From the NCBI GenBank assembly GCA_018907035.1, contig JACCIC010000345.1, forward strand, positions 62,001-126,000: 64,000 nucleotides of DNA, read 5' to 3'. The notes beneath the pieces are model-generated. The model had not been told where the DNA came from. It was given only the letters and a program-made list of their open reading frames with translations, and did not search any database. Made by a program: the position numbers and the translations under genes. Positions 1 through 10,889 of the stretch are shown here, in pieces. Each line of letters starts with the position of its first letter. Positions within the stretch are counted from its first letter, which is position 1. This stretch comes from Sycobia sp. Sy_11 (Eukaryota; Arthropoda; Insecta; Hymenoptera; Epichrysomallidae).

Positions 1-38
1 ACTATACGCTACCTACGCACAAAATCACTTACAAAATT
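1..38. repeat. 38-bp direct repeat, left copy (possible GyA1 LTR edge)
   Basis: Bases 1-38 recur identically at 8234-8271 in the same orientation. The two copies bracket the minus-strand gypsy element GyA1, so they could be matching ends of its two LTRs. The left copy runs off the window, so its full length is unknown. No TG...CA boundary or target duplication could be fixed. Confidence 0.55.
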
Positions 39-1049
39 CAACAAAATACCAGCGCCGTTCGGGCGGTTACAAACTCCCACTTCCAAACCGCAGGTGGGCA
101 CGTGATCGCGAATGGGTTTGAATGGTGGCGGTGCGCGAGACGCGAATGTTGCGGGTCCCATTGAATCGCCGGTTAATACATGAACGTTGGGGATATGCGT
201 TGAGGAACACAGTAGGGAATAATACATTATTTGACGAAAACACGGTAGGGGATAGTACATGATTTGGGGAAACGCGACGACCATTGATTTACCCTTCGCC
301 TGGGTACTAAAGAGAAACAGTAAGAAAAGTAATTTAAGATAACGAAATCGAAAAATATGATTACACCCGTTGCTGTGAAGTTGGTCGTCGGTTGCTCGCT
401 GTGACTCGATACAATTCTATTTATTTTCCTATTGCTACTTCCCTACATCTAATTATAAACTAAGCCCTATTCTAACCTATGGCTAACGCCGAACTTATCC
501 TAAAAAAAAAAAAACTATCAATGCGTAAAAAAAACTTATAACTATTATTAATGTGTATCCTAGCCTAAATATACATAATCAAATTCTTAATGCTCTGCTT
601 CTGCGTAATTCTTGCAAGCCTTTCACTTTCTTTCTCGCTATTCACTTCTTATTCTTCTGCTTGACGCGTGTTCGCTCGAAAAAAATTGTCGTCGTTAGTG
701 ACATTCCAGTTATCAGGGGTTGGTACGACGTTGGTGGGGCGAGCAAGTAGCCTGGTTACTATGGAAGCCATTGTGCGCTCTTCTAACTAGTGGTGTTGCT
801 TTCGTCCTCACCCACCGGCGCTGTACCATCACCGTATCTCAACTGAGGGTTGGCTCTAGTATCTTTTTTCCCAATTTTCCAGGTCATCCCTTAACACGAT
901 TCGCATTTATTCCATATATATTTTCCATAGGGATATATGGGCACCGTTTCCTCTCGCGGAACGTGGTGGGAGAATCATGTGGATGGCCGTAGGGAAAAAC
1001 GTTAGGGTTACTGATTCTTCTTTAATGGTTGCCCTGTTATATTTCACGC
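39..1049. other. Unassigned DNA, no gene seen
   Basis: Short open frames occur on both strands, but none shows a domain I recognise. Bases 400-500 are rich in short CTA/TAA words like those at 11.1-11.2 kb and 15.7-15.95 kb, which also lie downstream of GyA-family third ORFs. This may therefore be the 3' untranslated tail of GyA1. That is inference only. Confidence 0.4.
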
Positions 1050-1262
1050 TGTGCGTCATTTATATATATTTCTGTTCGCGCGCCCTTTATATATATGTCC
1101 CTGTTCACGCGTCATTTATCTCTTTGCCTCTGTTCGTGCCATTTTATATTTAGCTACGTCTATTCGCGCGATTTATGTGTATGTGCCCCTGTTCGCGCGC
1201 CATTTTATACATATGGACTCGGTGTCATTTATATGCGTGCCATTTATATATGTGTGTTCTGC
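1050..1262. repeat. Degenerate ~30-bp tandem repeat (minisatellite)
   Basis: About seven imperfect units repeat the theme 'CTGTTCGCGCGCC' followed by 'ATTTATATATATGTGCC', at a spacing of roughly 28-31 bases. In plus frames it reads as a repeating Arg-His-Phe-Ile-Tyr pattern, which follows from the DNA repeat. It lies just beyond the third-ORF end of GyA1. Spacing was judged by eye. Confidence 0.6.
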
Positions 1263-1302
1263 GGCAGCGTGGGCACTCAGCAACCGGCGACCTATTTGTT
1301 TA

Positions 1303-1917
1303 AATAGACTGTCGCTCCCGGCATTATTATGAGCAGTGGTTGCTGAGCTTCCGCAGCGGCTACTGCTTGCCTAACGGTTTGCTCCATTATTGGCTACATA
1401 CCCGTCACCTACTCATTTACATTTGTCATAACTTCTGGCACCACTATCTCTTCCGATACCTGACGTGTCGTCTTCTCTATATCTCTATCATCCTCCCCCT
1501 CCCAAGACGGAACGGCAGGGGTCGACCGCCGCAAGCAGGACGTGCACGTGCGGACGTCGATATTAGCTCTGCCACATCTGTAGCAAAATCTCTTGGATCT
1601 GGGGTGTGGGCAGGCGTTATAGCGGTGACCTTCTTCGTTACAGTTCCAGCAGTGCGTTACTGCTGCCTCGCCAAGGTCCGAACCTTCAGCTCCAGCTGGA
1701 TCCATGAAGGACCGATTTAGCATACTTCCTAGACCTGGAAGTGGCATCGTGGGGATTGAAGGGTGGGGCCGTATGTGCGGGATGAAATTGGGTGGTAGTG
1801 TGTGGTAGGGTAGAATTGTTGCATCTCCGACTGCTGTGTCGCGACAGACCGCATGAATGCACATCGGTCTCCGCTATACAACCTAACGTAACCCGGTTTC
1901 GGGGTTATCACATACAC
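1303..1917 (-). pseudogene. GyA1 third ORF, C-terminal part with CCHC zinc knuckle
   Basis: Read on the minus strand this holds, in order, the block RLYSGDRCAFMRSVATQ (about 1830-1890), the zinc knuckle CWNCNEEGHRYNAC, a second cysteine cluster CYRCG with CTSC, a PSWEGE segment, and near the end QQPLLIIMPGATVYL. The longest open stretch is 1409-1864. The same blocks in the same order occur in GyA2 (11.6-12.4 kb). A CCHC knuckle binds nucleic acid and is usual in Gag, but here it lies downstream of integrase. GyA1 has a separate Gag-type knuckle near 5.85 kb. It could also be Gag of a tandem element; the matching order in GyA2 argues against that. Stops and frame changes make it a pseudogene. 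Confidence 0.65.
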
Positions 1918-2139
1918 TACTTTTTGCAGACTTCTGGGTAGGTGTGTCTTTTTGGGAGGTGGTCGCTTTAAAATCCTTGGCCTTGGCCTTTATGGTAACG
2001 GACTGACCGATCGTACTGGTCGTGCGGGGTAAAATCTTTTTGTACCCTGACCTTCGTACGAGATGGTTCGAATGGTCCCGTTTTATAGGAGGCCGTCTCC
2101 GATACGTAGCCGTCTTACTCTTACTTTGTTGGCATCATA

Positions 2140-2697
2140 TCTTTCGGTTTTTGCGGGTGTTCTTCGATGGTATCTTTTTCGTCTAGATCAACTTCTTGTC
2201 TGGATTCTTTAGCTGTTGTTGTGGTAGATTTACGTCGTTCCGGACGGTTGCAGAAGGCGCTGTTCTCTTGTGCGTCTATCGTAGTTTTACGTTTTTGCGG
2301 ACCGTCGCAGAAGGTGTTATTTCCTGCGTTTGCCGTAGTTTTACGTCTTTGCGGACGGTCGCACTCCTGTGCTATCTACTTTATCACTTCTTCCAATGTT
2401 GATGTGGTAGTTTTACATCTGTCCGGATGTCCGCACTCATCTTGAGCTATCTCCTCTACATTCTCGGTATTGGGGTGCGTTGGATTTTCGGTAGCATGGG
2501 GTTGGGCTTACGTGGGATTTTCGGGGTTCTCGAGGGTTGGTATACTCGTGTCTAATAGCGAGGGGGCGAATGACGCGTCGGCTATTGGTATAATTTTCAT
2601 CGCCGGTTCAACTTCGGCGAGATCCTCCGTCGTTGAATTGAATCAAGTTCAGCCGCGATTTTTGCACCTCTTCGAGGGCCTCAGTTAATTTCCCCAT
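2140..2697 (-). pseudogene. GyA1 third ORF, N-terminal part with RPxRRKTT repeats
   Basis: The minus strand opens with MGKLTEALEEVQKS at 2697. It then changes frame into a stretch ending in SLLDTSIPTLENP, followed by at least four degenerate repeats around CDRPQRRKTT, CDGPQKRKTT and CNRPERRKST (about 2225-2440). The first half matches the GyA3 third ORF (ALEELEQPDLIEF, SLIDINVSALENS). The repeats match GyA2 at 12.4-13.05 kb. It follows the integrase C-terminus directly. I recognise no known domain. Function is unknown; RRxT/S is a generic basophilic-kinase consensus, but that link is speculation. Confidence 0.65.
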
Positions 2698-2762
2698 ATC
2701 GAGGGTAGTGTCGAATCGGTTGGGGGATACCCTGCGCGTATGCACCGTAGGTGCGGTTACGT

Positions 2763-4223
2763 TTATGGGGGTTGGTCCCCACATTTCTTGCTATACGCGA
2801 GGTCATACGCGAGGGACAGGGGGATTTGTGCGTCCCTAGGTCTCTTGGCCTGATCGGACATGACCGATCGACGCAATTCGCTGCCTCGTCCGTTGACTCG
2901 GTACATGCTGCTGTTCGCTGTTTGTACCTGTAGATAAATTACTGTTATTAGGTTATTACTTATTGCTATTACATTATTACTCATGTCTTTGGTCACAAAT
3001 ATGACGGGGGATATCTTTTTTGTGATTTTGCAGGGGACTACAAATTTTGGAGCCAATTTAGCTGAGAATTGGCCCGGACCTGACGATAGAACATGGTTGC
3101 GGCAACATACCATGTCGTCTACCTCAAATGTCTCCGGTCGGCGTCCCTTGTTGTAGTATTTGGCCTGTTTTTGACTTGAGGCGATCAGGTGAATTCTTAC
3201 GAGATTGTGGATGGCGGGTAATCTTTTCATGCGATTTTGCGATTCTACTGGTGTTAATGTATGCACCTCCAGCGTTGACCCTTGAGACTGACGATACGTC
3301 GGCATTTCTCGGGGATTCCGGCCATAATATAAAAATGCAGGCGACGTCTGGGTGCTAGCGAGCACCGTTGTGTCTACTGCAAATGCAAACTCTGGGAGGT
3401 GGATGTCCCAGTTTTTATGGTCGTTTTGGACAAAAATCGCAATCATGGTTTTAATGATCGTCTTTACTCTTTCTACGGGGTTTGCCTGTGCGTGGTACGG
3501 AGCGATAAATTGGTGTACAATACCTAATTCCGCGAGTTTGGTCTTGAGCCAGTTGTTGGCAAACTCGGCACCATTATACGAATTTAGGTATTTCAGGCAA
3601 CCCCACTTGAGGATGAACTGCTCTTCAAGTGCCCGTATGATTGCTTGGCTATTTGCTTTGCGTAATGGGCGTATCTCGATCTACTTGGCGAAGAGATCTT
3701 GGAACACCAAGAGATACTTATGTTGTCCCTTCCTGGTAGGGAACGGGCCCATAATGTCTGCGACTACACTGCTCCAGGGACCTTCGATGTTTCGTTGTGA
3801 TATCAAGCCCGTGGGTCATCTCTGCGACATCATCATTTTACACTCAGGGCAGTGCTTTACATGTTTGTGTATGTCTTTTTTCATACCTGGCCAGTAATAC
3901 TGCTGGCCGACTTTGTGAGTGGTTTTATCCACTCCAAAGTGCCCTGAGGTCAGAGTGTTATGACACTCATGAAGGACGCGCTCTCTGTCGTTAGAGGGAA
4001 CCATGAGATTCCAGTCATCCTGGTCGTGGCCTAGCGCTTTTGCAATTTCATTTGGCCGATGTTTATACAAACGTCCATCTGTGATCGACCAATCGGTATA
4101 TAATTCCGGGTGTTTTTGAATTTCGGTAATTTTTTTCCGGTACCAGTCGTCTATTTCGAGGATTGTGAAGGTGGCGGTAGAGGACTCGGGGTGTTGAGGG
4201 GGTTTTGATAGGGCGTCTGGCAC
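2763..4223 (-). pseudogene. GyA1 integrase (Ty3/gypsy type), degraded
   Basis: Integrase inserts the cDNA of an LTR retrotransposon. The N-terminal HHCC zinc finger is intact at 3816-4000 (HECHN...GHFG...YYWPGM...CPEC). The core follows with the first Asp in VADIMGPF (about 3755-3775), the second Asp site changed (SYNG in place of the usual SDNG, about 3570) and the Glu in NPVERVKT. The C-terminal region (2763-3446) is one 227-codon frame containing GRNPREMPTYR and KQAKYYNKGRR. At least one stop (in DLFAK-stop-IEI) and loss of the second catalytic Asp make it inactive. It lies downstream of RNase H and upstream of the third ORF. Confidence 0.9.
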
Positions 4224-5310
4224 GTGGTGAAGTGCTCCCTCTCAGTGAACGTTTTCCATATTGTACGCCTGGAGTGCTGTTGCCCACCTAGCTAGAAGTC
4301 CTGTTGTGTCCTTTAATGTGTGTAACCACTTGAGGCTGCTGTGGTCTGTTATCACAGTGAACTTTTAGCCGAGTACGTACCCGCGGAATTTTTCTACTGC
4401 CCACAGGACGGCTAAGTACTCCTTTTCGGTGACGGTGTAATTCACCTTAGCTGGTTTCAACGTCCTACTTGCGTACGTAGTCGGGTGCTCTTCGCCGTGG
4501 TGCTCTTGACTTAGCACCGAGCCTAAGGCATAATTGCTTGCATATGTTTGCAGACGTATGGTTTGTTCTGCACGGGGCGTGCTAGCACAGGCGCTTGCAT
4601 CAACAGGATTCTGAGCTTATCGAAAGCTTCCTATTGCGCTGATCCCCAGTGCCACTGGATGTTTTTCTTCAATAATTTAATGAGGGTCAGCTTGATTTCC
4701 GTTAAGTCCTTTATGAAGCTAGCGTACCACCCGACCATGCCTAAAAAAGCCCTCAATTGTCTCAGGTTGGTAGGCCTTGGGTATTCGCTCACTGGGCGCA
4801 TTTTGTGGGGGTCAGTGTGCAGACCGTCCGCATCTACGATGTACGCAAGGTTGGCCCGAAAACAAAGTCCATACCTCTCTGGAAGGTGGCCGGGGCGTTT
4901 GTTAGCCCATAAGGTAATCTCATGTATTGAAAGAGGCCTTTCTGCGGGACCGCAAAGGCGGTGACCTTTTTGCTGCTGTCTTCAAGCGATATTTGATGGT
5001 AAGCCTGACAGAGATCTATTTTAGTCAGGTACCGTGCGTCACGTAATCCAGCAGGATATCCATATGCGGAAGAGGGTATGCGTCCGTTTTAGTGATGGCG
5101 TTGACTGCCCGGTCGTCAATGCAAAACCTTATTTTTCCGTCCTTTTTAGGAACGATGACCGGGCAGCTGCTCCACGAGCTCTCTGATGGCTATAATACCC
5201 TCCTCGAGCAGTCGGTCAATTTCTGCATGTGCCTGCTGAAGAAGTTTGTCCGGTATTCGGCGAAGACGCTATTTTATGGGATGGTGCCCTTGGTTGTCAA
5301 GAAAGTGTGG
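4195..5310 (-). pseudogene. GyA1 reverse transcriptase and RNase H, degraded
   Basis: On the minus strand, with frame changes, gypsy RT motifs appear in order: VPKKDGKIRFCIDDRAVN, LTKIDLCQAYHQI (first catalytic Asp) and LPYGLTNAPATFQRGMD. The YxDD box that should follow is absent; the sequence jumps to GLHTDPHKM and LRQLRAFLG, so an internal deletion removed the active-site pair. RNase H follows, with SNYALGSVLSQ, EKEYLAVLWAVEKFRGYVLG and ITDHSSLKWL near 4330-4550. The Asp of the TDAS motif is not seen. Stops and frameshifts confirm a pseudogene. Confidence 0.9.
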
Positions 5311-5761
5311 CTATATGCGTACCAATTTCAGCGTTCCTGTATTTCTCGGTATTAAGTGCCGTATCACCAGGTCCAATTCTTTCTTGTCCGATTGTTTTAG
5401 TTGGACTACCTCGTTGACGGCTGCGATAGCCGTAATAGTTTCCGGTGAGTCACGATGTTGTGTGACGAATTGCCTGATGATTTTCTTAGGTGTGTGCCAC
5501 GTAGAGTCCGCAAAATTGATGGTCATTTTTATCGACGTAAGTATGTCCATTCCAATTATCATGGCGTACTTCAAGGAAGCCGATACCTTGAAGCAGGCTT
5601 TCAGTTGTTGATTGTCGATTGTCAGTAACAGATCGACCTCGCCTTCGTCGGGACATACTTTGCCGTTCAGCAGTTGCATATATGAATGCACAGGTATTAT
5701 AGCCGATTTTACCAGTTTGCCTGGACCAGGGGTCGATAAGCACTGGAAATATTTTTCCCAT
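5311..5761 (-). pseudogene. GyA1 aspartic protease region
   Basis: A retropepsin-like stretch begins with FPVLIDPWSRQTGKI (about 5715-5755), where the usual D-[ST]-G reads D-P-W, and ends with AMIIGMDIL, the usual iGmDiL near the protease C-terminus. It continues through WHTPKKIIRQF and ETITAIAAVNEVVQL towards RT. The last two motifs recur at the window end in GyA4. Two overlapping frames (5486-5761 and 5311-5691) show a frameshift. The altered active site suggests loss of activity. Confidence 0.75.
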
Positions 5762-6480
5762 CAGCTCTATATTGAGGAAGAATCTATTTTCTTCCTCAGG
5801 TGCCTTGATGTTGACATTGTTTTTGCCACAGTTGTAGCAATAGATTTCCCATCTATCAGGGCATCTGTCTGCCCAGTGCCCTGTTTTCTTACAGGCTCAG
5901 CAGGGTCTGTCATCCTCCCGCTGCGGTCCATCTCTGGAACGCCGTACGTTCTCTCGTACCGGGGAATGATACTCCCGATTTCGTCTATCAGGCGATCTGT
6001 AGGACCGGTATCTATGATTCCCTCTTCTAGGTGATCGGTATTGACGGTCAGGTATTCTTCGTCTCTGTCATTCACGGTCTTGGGTACGTGGTGGATTTCG
6101 AGGGGGGTATCTATGTCGGTATGGCGGGGATGGAGAGTGGTTATGGGTACGTGATGCCGATACGGGTGATGGGTATCTAGGTGACGGGGGTGGTTTTCTA
6201 TGGTAAGGGGATGGTGACCGATACCGTGGCGATGGACTTCTTTGACGCCTGCTCTCTTCTGCTCGTTGTCCTGTTGGGTCCCTGTTGACTGTAAGCGACG
6301 GGCTCTCTCTTCGAGTATCTGTCCGAGAGTTGTGGGAATGCGATCGTACGATGTTGCCTCTGGCGTCTGCTGAGGCGGATGGTTTATTTATTGTGACCGT
6401 TTTCTTCGGGGTCGTTGTTTTTTCATTATCAATTGACGCCAGTTTCGATCGCCCTTATCTTATCTTTTGTTTATATATGC
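5762..6480 (-). pseudogene. GyA1 Gag C-terminal part with CCHC knuckle
   Basis: Minus-strand translation contains KLASIDNEKTTTPKKTVTI, which aligns with the Gag frames of GyA3 (RIAAIENDKPLITTRTVTI) and GyA4. After an Arg/His/Pro-rich linker comes a knuckle reading C-stop-ACKKTGHWADRC followed by CYNCGKNN. This is the ordinary Gag position, upstream of protease. Coding similarity ends near 6480, where AT-rich DNA begins, so the Gag N-terminus is missing. Stops inside the knuckle show decay. Confidence 0.75.
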
Positions 6481-7740
6481 TTTGAGTAAAACCTAAAAGC
6501 GTATTTTCCTAGAGGGAGGTAAAATGGTATTCTCTTCTCTTGCTGGAAATTGCTATTTCCAACAAAACCATAGGAAATTTTTCTTCTTTCAGTAGATTTT
6601 GTACTCGTCTATACGTGTAGAAGAATTAGTTGTTATGTGTAGTAACGGACCAAGTATTTACCGTAGTAAAATTTTCTTGATTAAAAAAAATGCTAAGTGC
6701 ATGAACTGAATTTAGTTTTTAATGTAGATAGGTACTAAAAGAAAATATTATTATGCTGTACTCTTTTTTTCAGATGTGATTATTTATAAAATTGGTTATG
6801 ATCTTCTAAAAGAATTGCTGCGCACTAATGAATGCTGTTTTATGTATAATTAATTTTTTTTTCTAAGAGTGAAGCAAAAAAAATTTTGAAGAGTAAAAAA
6901 ACATTTTTAAAACTGGTTTATTTTAATAGTGAAGCAGTAATTCCAAAGTTGTTGATAATAAAAAAAATGTTCCTATAAAAATTTATTTATTGTTGGTTTT
7001 TTGTTTTTTTTTTTTTGCGGAGTGCATAAGAAAAATATACGTATACAATTTAAGTATGATATCAATAATTTATCATAGAATAATATATGAATACGATATA
7101 AATAATTTGTGCATGGAAAAATATTTGAATAGCTGTTAATGTATATGAAAGTTTTCAGAAAAGGCTATTTATTGACCTTATGTGTAAGCACACTAAGTCT
7201 AAGAGGAATTTGACCTCGACCTTCTACCTTTATTTACGTAATTACCAAATTTATCGTTTATTTTGCTGTTATTTCAGTTTGAAATAGCAGCAAATTTCAC
7301 TAGAAAAAGAGAAAGTTGTTCTCTCTTGTGTGTTTATACTTCAGGTAACAAATAGCGCATATTGTTACTATGTGACATTATAAGTAAAATTATAAATATA
7401 CTGTTACTTATAATTCCATTATTATAAATACATATATATATTCTTGTAACACATAATATAAATACATGCGTGCAAAATTTCTGTGAATATTAAATTTAGA
7501 GAAAATATTTACTATATATTACCTTACTTGATTCTACACAATGTATATAAAAGGGGTAACGAAAAGGGTTTTACGTGGATTAACTTCAGTCCGATAAATC
7601 AATTAGTTATAAATTATTAATTAATACATTAATACAGAAATCTGACTAAAGAAAGAAGAAAAAGGGCAGAAAAAGAAGCTTTTAATTGTTTAAATTTTGC
7701 CAGTTGTAAGATTTGACAGTTTAAGCTATTGCGCATTCTT
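6481..7740. other. AT-rich stretch, no gene seen
   Basis: Poly-A and poly-T runs (for example near 6850 and 7000) and no long frame. It sits between the truncated Gag of GyA1 and an LTR-like segment, where the 5' leader and Gag N-terminus would be expected. I see nothing else to support. Confidence 0.5.
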
Positions 7741-8271
7741 TTGCGCACACTTTTAGATGCAGTCGTCGCATGTCCGTATATGCATGTGAATGTGTGCTGC
7801 ATACTTTTCGTTTCGCACGGCTAAGCTAAAGGGGATCGGGAAAATTAGTGAGTACACGATTTAGCTCTTCTGCGGGAATTCTTGATTATCCTCGTCGAGA
7901 GCTCCACGTTCGCGGCGCCATTTATAACACCAAATTCGAGTTATTATTTACGGTTATCTGCATTGTGTGTGCGTGGACTCACGCTGCTGCTTGGGCACTC
8001 CGCTGGAAAGGGGACAGGGAACGGGAAATTACTTAAGCGGTGTACTTTATGAGTTTATTACAATGTTACCATTTATTCTCCCATGAAACTATTCTACCAG
8101 TGTATATTAGAGCCTACGTAATAGGCTGATTGCGGGTTTCGCGACGATCTAATACTTATTTACATTAATACGCAATCACATAAAATACGCGGGGATGGGG
8201 CGCTTGTTTTATAGAACACGTGGGAACGACGGAACTATACGCTACCTACGCACAAAATCACTTACAAAATT
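7741..8271 (-). repeat. LTR-like segment upstream of GyA1 (minus orientation)
   Basis: The right 38-bp direct repeat (8234-8271) lies here. On the minus strand a TATAAAA (8213-8207) is followed about 130 bases later by two AATAAA signals (8077-8072 and 8059-8054), the promoter to poly(A) spacing expected of U3-R-U5. A short hairpin AGCCTA/TAGGCT lies near 8111-8128. The left LTR would mostly lie outside the window. Boundaries are not defined. Confidence 0.45.
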
Positions 8272-8565
8272 ATAAAATATTGAGACGATATAAACTACGA
8301 TATTCCATTAACTACGCGCGATATAGTTACATATTACGCGCTATATATTACAACTATCAAACTTAACCGCGAAGCTATACACGCGAGCATCGCGTCGCGC
8401 AGGCGCGGCGGTGGGCCAGGAGCCTAGCTCTACACACTTATAAATTAATGCAATAAAAAGAATACAAGGCGACTTGCCGCCGACAGCGATGCTGTCGCTG
8501 GCCTCAAGCTCGCTAGTGCTCGCTGGTGCTCGCGGCTGTCGTCTGGTATCAGAGGAGCTGGAGCG

Positions 8566-8606
<41 letters not shown>

Positions 8607-9340
8607 ACTTACGCGGACGCGCAAGGACGTGGCAGCCGCGCTGCTGGCTGTCGCTTCTCGCTCGCGCGGTTGCGCGTGGCTGCGGCTCTTAGCTGCTGAT
8701 GGCGTCGCTATTCCCGACGATACACGACGGCAGCGCGTATGCGCTTCCTCGAGATATACAAAGCTCACGTTCTGGAGCTGTTACGAGGATATCGCCACGT
8801 CTTCTCGATTCCGCGATGGCTCGCGTACAGTTTAAATTTTACAGATGTAAACTTACAACACGTCAACCGCGAAGAACGCTACTATGGCGACCTTAAAACT
8901 GTGCGATTCGAAATGAAACGAGAAGAACGATATGGAAGCGGGACGGATACAACTGCGCCAAACTACCTGAAGGTGGAAGTGAAGTTCATTTCGAACTTCA
9001 TACCTTTCGTGGCGCTTCCAGCGCCCTCGCGGCTTGTACGGGCTGCTTACCTCGTTATCTCTGGTTGCCTCGAGATCGCTGGAACTGGAAAACGGTGAAC
9101 GCGGAACTAAATTGACGAAAGACGAATTCCACTTTCTTTCAAAACTAACAACAATTTATCATTATCAACTGGCGAACAACAAACATTTATTTCTTGAAAC
9201 AATATCGATATCTCGCGAGTTACATTCATCAGTTTTTCGCATGTCGACAACATGGAACGGATTCCACGGACATGAGTTGACACGGTAGGGAGGGGAAAGA
9301 GGGGGGACGCAGACGTAGTGGATTTAGTACGGTACATTAG
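8272..9340. other. GC-richer unclassified segment
   Basis: Overlapping frames of 60-119 codons occur on both strands, but none is recognised, and the longest (8739-9098 plus) has no motif. It contains the (CT)n array at 8566-8602. Base composition is clearly richer in GC than its flanks, as in 60.0-60.4 kb and 61.1-61.9 kb, so it may be an LTR or leader of another element. No function assigned. Confidence 0.3.
8566..8602. repeat. (CT)n microsatellite
   Basis: A nearly pure CT run of about 37 bases with one TTT interruption. Frames through it (Ser-Leu or Arg-Glu runs) are artefacts of the repeat. Confidence 0.95.
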
Positions 9341-9860
9341 CGCGCGCAGTCGTACAACAATGGCGCTTGCTCATATCGGCACGTGCACGTCACATAAAAG
9401 CATTATCAAAGAGGCTACTTGCCGCTAAGTCCTTGGCACCGCTGCTTCCTCGCGTGCTGAACGTCCTCTCGTTCCTGTCTGGATTCGTCTTCATTTTGCT
9501 CACTCTCTCTTTATCTCTTTTTTTAGAGCTTTCTTCCTTCCTTCTGCCTCTTACTCTCGGTAGGTTTTCGTAGCTCAAATCAGGATGACCGTAAGGATGA
9601 TCGCTCAGTCTTGCGTGCCAGCTAGGAATTCTCCAATGTAGACGTAGGTGGAGCGTCGATATTATCGAGATGTGGACGACTTCGGTAGACGACAGGATGG
9701 AGAGAGAGTCAGAATATTTTTGGTGTTTTTATTCCCAATATAACTGTCCCCCTCGGTAGCTCGGAAGAGAAGAGGGATTCTTCTTTCGACTTTCTCCTTC
9801 ATGCGTGCATGTCGAACACTTTCAGGGCTCGCGCTTCGTGCATTATCGCTTTCATGCATA
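9341..9860. other. Unassigned DNA
   Basis: Short frames only (9367-9573 plus, 9390-9578 minus), with no recognised domain. It flanks the inverted arm of PLE P1. Confidence 0.4.
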
Positions 9861-9867
9861 AACAATG

Positions 9868-10020
9868 TTATATTTCCGAAAATTTCTTTTAATCCTTTCA
9901 GACAATCCTCTAACATATGGCAAGACAATAGTTTTTCCTCCGTTAACATCAACTCCTGCACTATGTCCATTTTCGGTATTATAAATGTCAAACAATCTCT
10001 CAGCAATTAATCTATTAATA
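9868..10020 (-). mobile_element. PLE P1, inverted arm
   Basis: Reverse complement of 10161-10314 with few mismatches: 9981-10020 pairs exactly with 10161-10200, and matching continues outward through the GGAAAAATTATTG and CATATGTTAG segments. It encodes the same PLE stretch just before the GIY-YIG domain. With the plus copy it forms a 150-bp inverted repeat around a 140-bp spacer. Inverted partial copies are usual for Penelope-like elements. Confidence 0.85.
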
Positions 10021-10185
10021 AACATCCTTTAATGCTCCAATTGACAGAGTCATTGACAAAGCAATAAAATTGTCACATAAAGATTTTAGACAAAATAATT
10101 ATTTTGTCTACTACAGATAGTAAGAGAAACTTTTATTAATAATGGTTATCCAATTCAATTTATTAATAGATTAATTGCTGAGAGA

Positions 10186-10506
10186 TTGTTTGACATTTAT
10201 AAAACCGAAAATAGACATAGTGCAGGAGTTGACGTTAACGGAGGAAAAATTATTGCCTTGCCATATGTTAGCGGATTGTCTGAAAGAATTAAAAGAAATT
10301 TTCGGAAATATAACTTTCAAATTTTCTTTAAGAATAGCAATTATTTGAGTAGATTGTTTAATAATTGCAAAGATAGGGATGATTTATGCTTACAATCAGG
10401 AGTTGTTTACAAGATTAATTGCATGGATTGTGATAAATACTATATTGGACAAACAGGTAGATATTTAAAGAAGAGAATTTATGAACATAAATATAGCATT
10501 GTTTAA
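10186..10506 (+). pseudogene. PLE GIY-YIG endonuclease domain (P1)
   Basis: A 106-codon frame that opens in the linker after RT and ends in the endonuclease. The cysteine pair CMDCDK precedes YYIGQTGRYLKKRI and EHKYSI, the GIY-YIG module typical of the C-terminus of Penelope-like proteins, which nicks target DNA for primed reverse transcription. The frame stops early at IV-stop, whereas P4 continues with SLRNSHITSGLKEH. A similar domain occurs in P3, P4 and P7. Truncated, so not expected to work. Confidence 0.85.
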
Positions 10507-10772
10507 AGTTTTTACATTCTTTTGATTTTGTGAATGTGGATATTTGAACATGGTATGAATAATAAGTATAAACGGGAGAGTTTCAAAAGTATTCACATTT
10601 CCAGGAATCGAAATAATGTGAAATTAATATAAGAGTCTGGTAGATTGGACAGTGTTTATCATTCCTTATTAAATTGATTGATTTTGGAAAATTTCTGTAA
10701 AGGGGGAATTTATATTTAATTTACTAAATTTGGTGGTATATATAGATTAGAATATAAGGTTTAGTTTACTCC

Positions 10773-10813
10773 CTGCTGAGGAGCCGTAGCGAGCTGGAAA
10801 CGTTGGACAAGTC
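10773..10813 (+). ncRNA. Hammerhead-like motif (P1)
   Basis: CTGCTGA, then a GAGC...GCTG arm pair, then GAAAC, then GTC after a 2-bp AC/GT stem. It matches the motif at 39796, but the core CTGATGA reads CTGCTGA and stem II has a C-to-G change, so activity is doubtful. See 39796-39836. Confidence 0.55.
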
Positions 10814-10822
10814 TTCAATTAG

Positions 10823-10889
10823 GTAAGGGTGTTGGGGACAGTCAGACTGCACTTTACTAACAAAGAATTTTTTCATATTTTATTTTCAG
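10823..10889 (+). other. Intron-like GT...AG segment (P1)
   Basis: 67 bases from AG/GTAAGG to TTATTTTCAG/A with a T-rich stretch before the AG. Equivalent segments sit at the same place in P2, P4 and P6, ten bases after the hammerhead-like GTC. Confidence 0.5.

Noticed and set aside
9..284. 91-codon minus frame at the window start
   Set aside because: No motif; includes a short repeat (PxxMYYxL twice) but nothing to support coding.
1409..1864. Retroviral envelope gene of GyA1
   Set aside because: The third ORF shows no signal peptide, membrane segment or furin-like site; it has a zinc knuckle instead.
2225..2440. CRISPR-like regular repeats
   Set aside because: Units near 54-71 bases are degenerate and encode a peptide repeat; there are no near-identical repeats with unique spacers, and the source is a eukaryote.
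3352..3897. 181-codon plus-strand frame
   Set aside because: Opposite strand of the GyA1 integrase, which has clear HHCC and core motifs on the minus strand.
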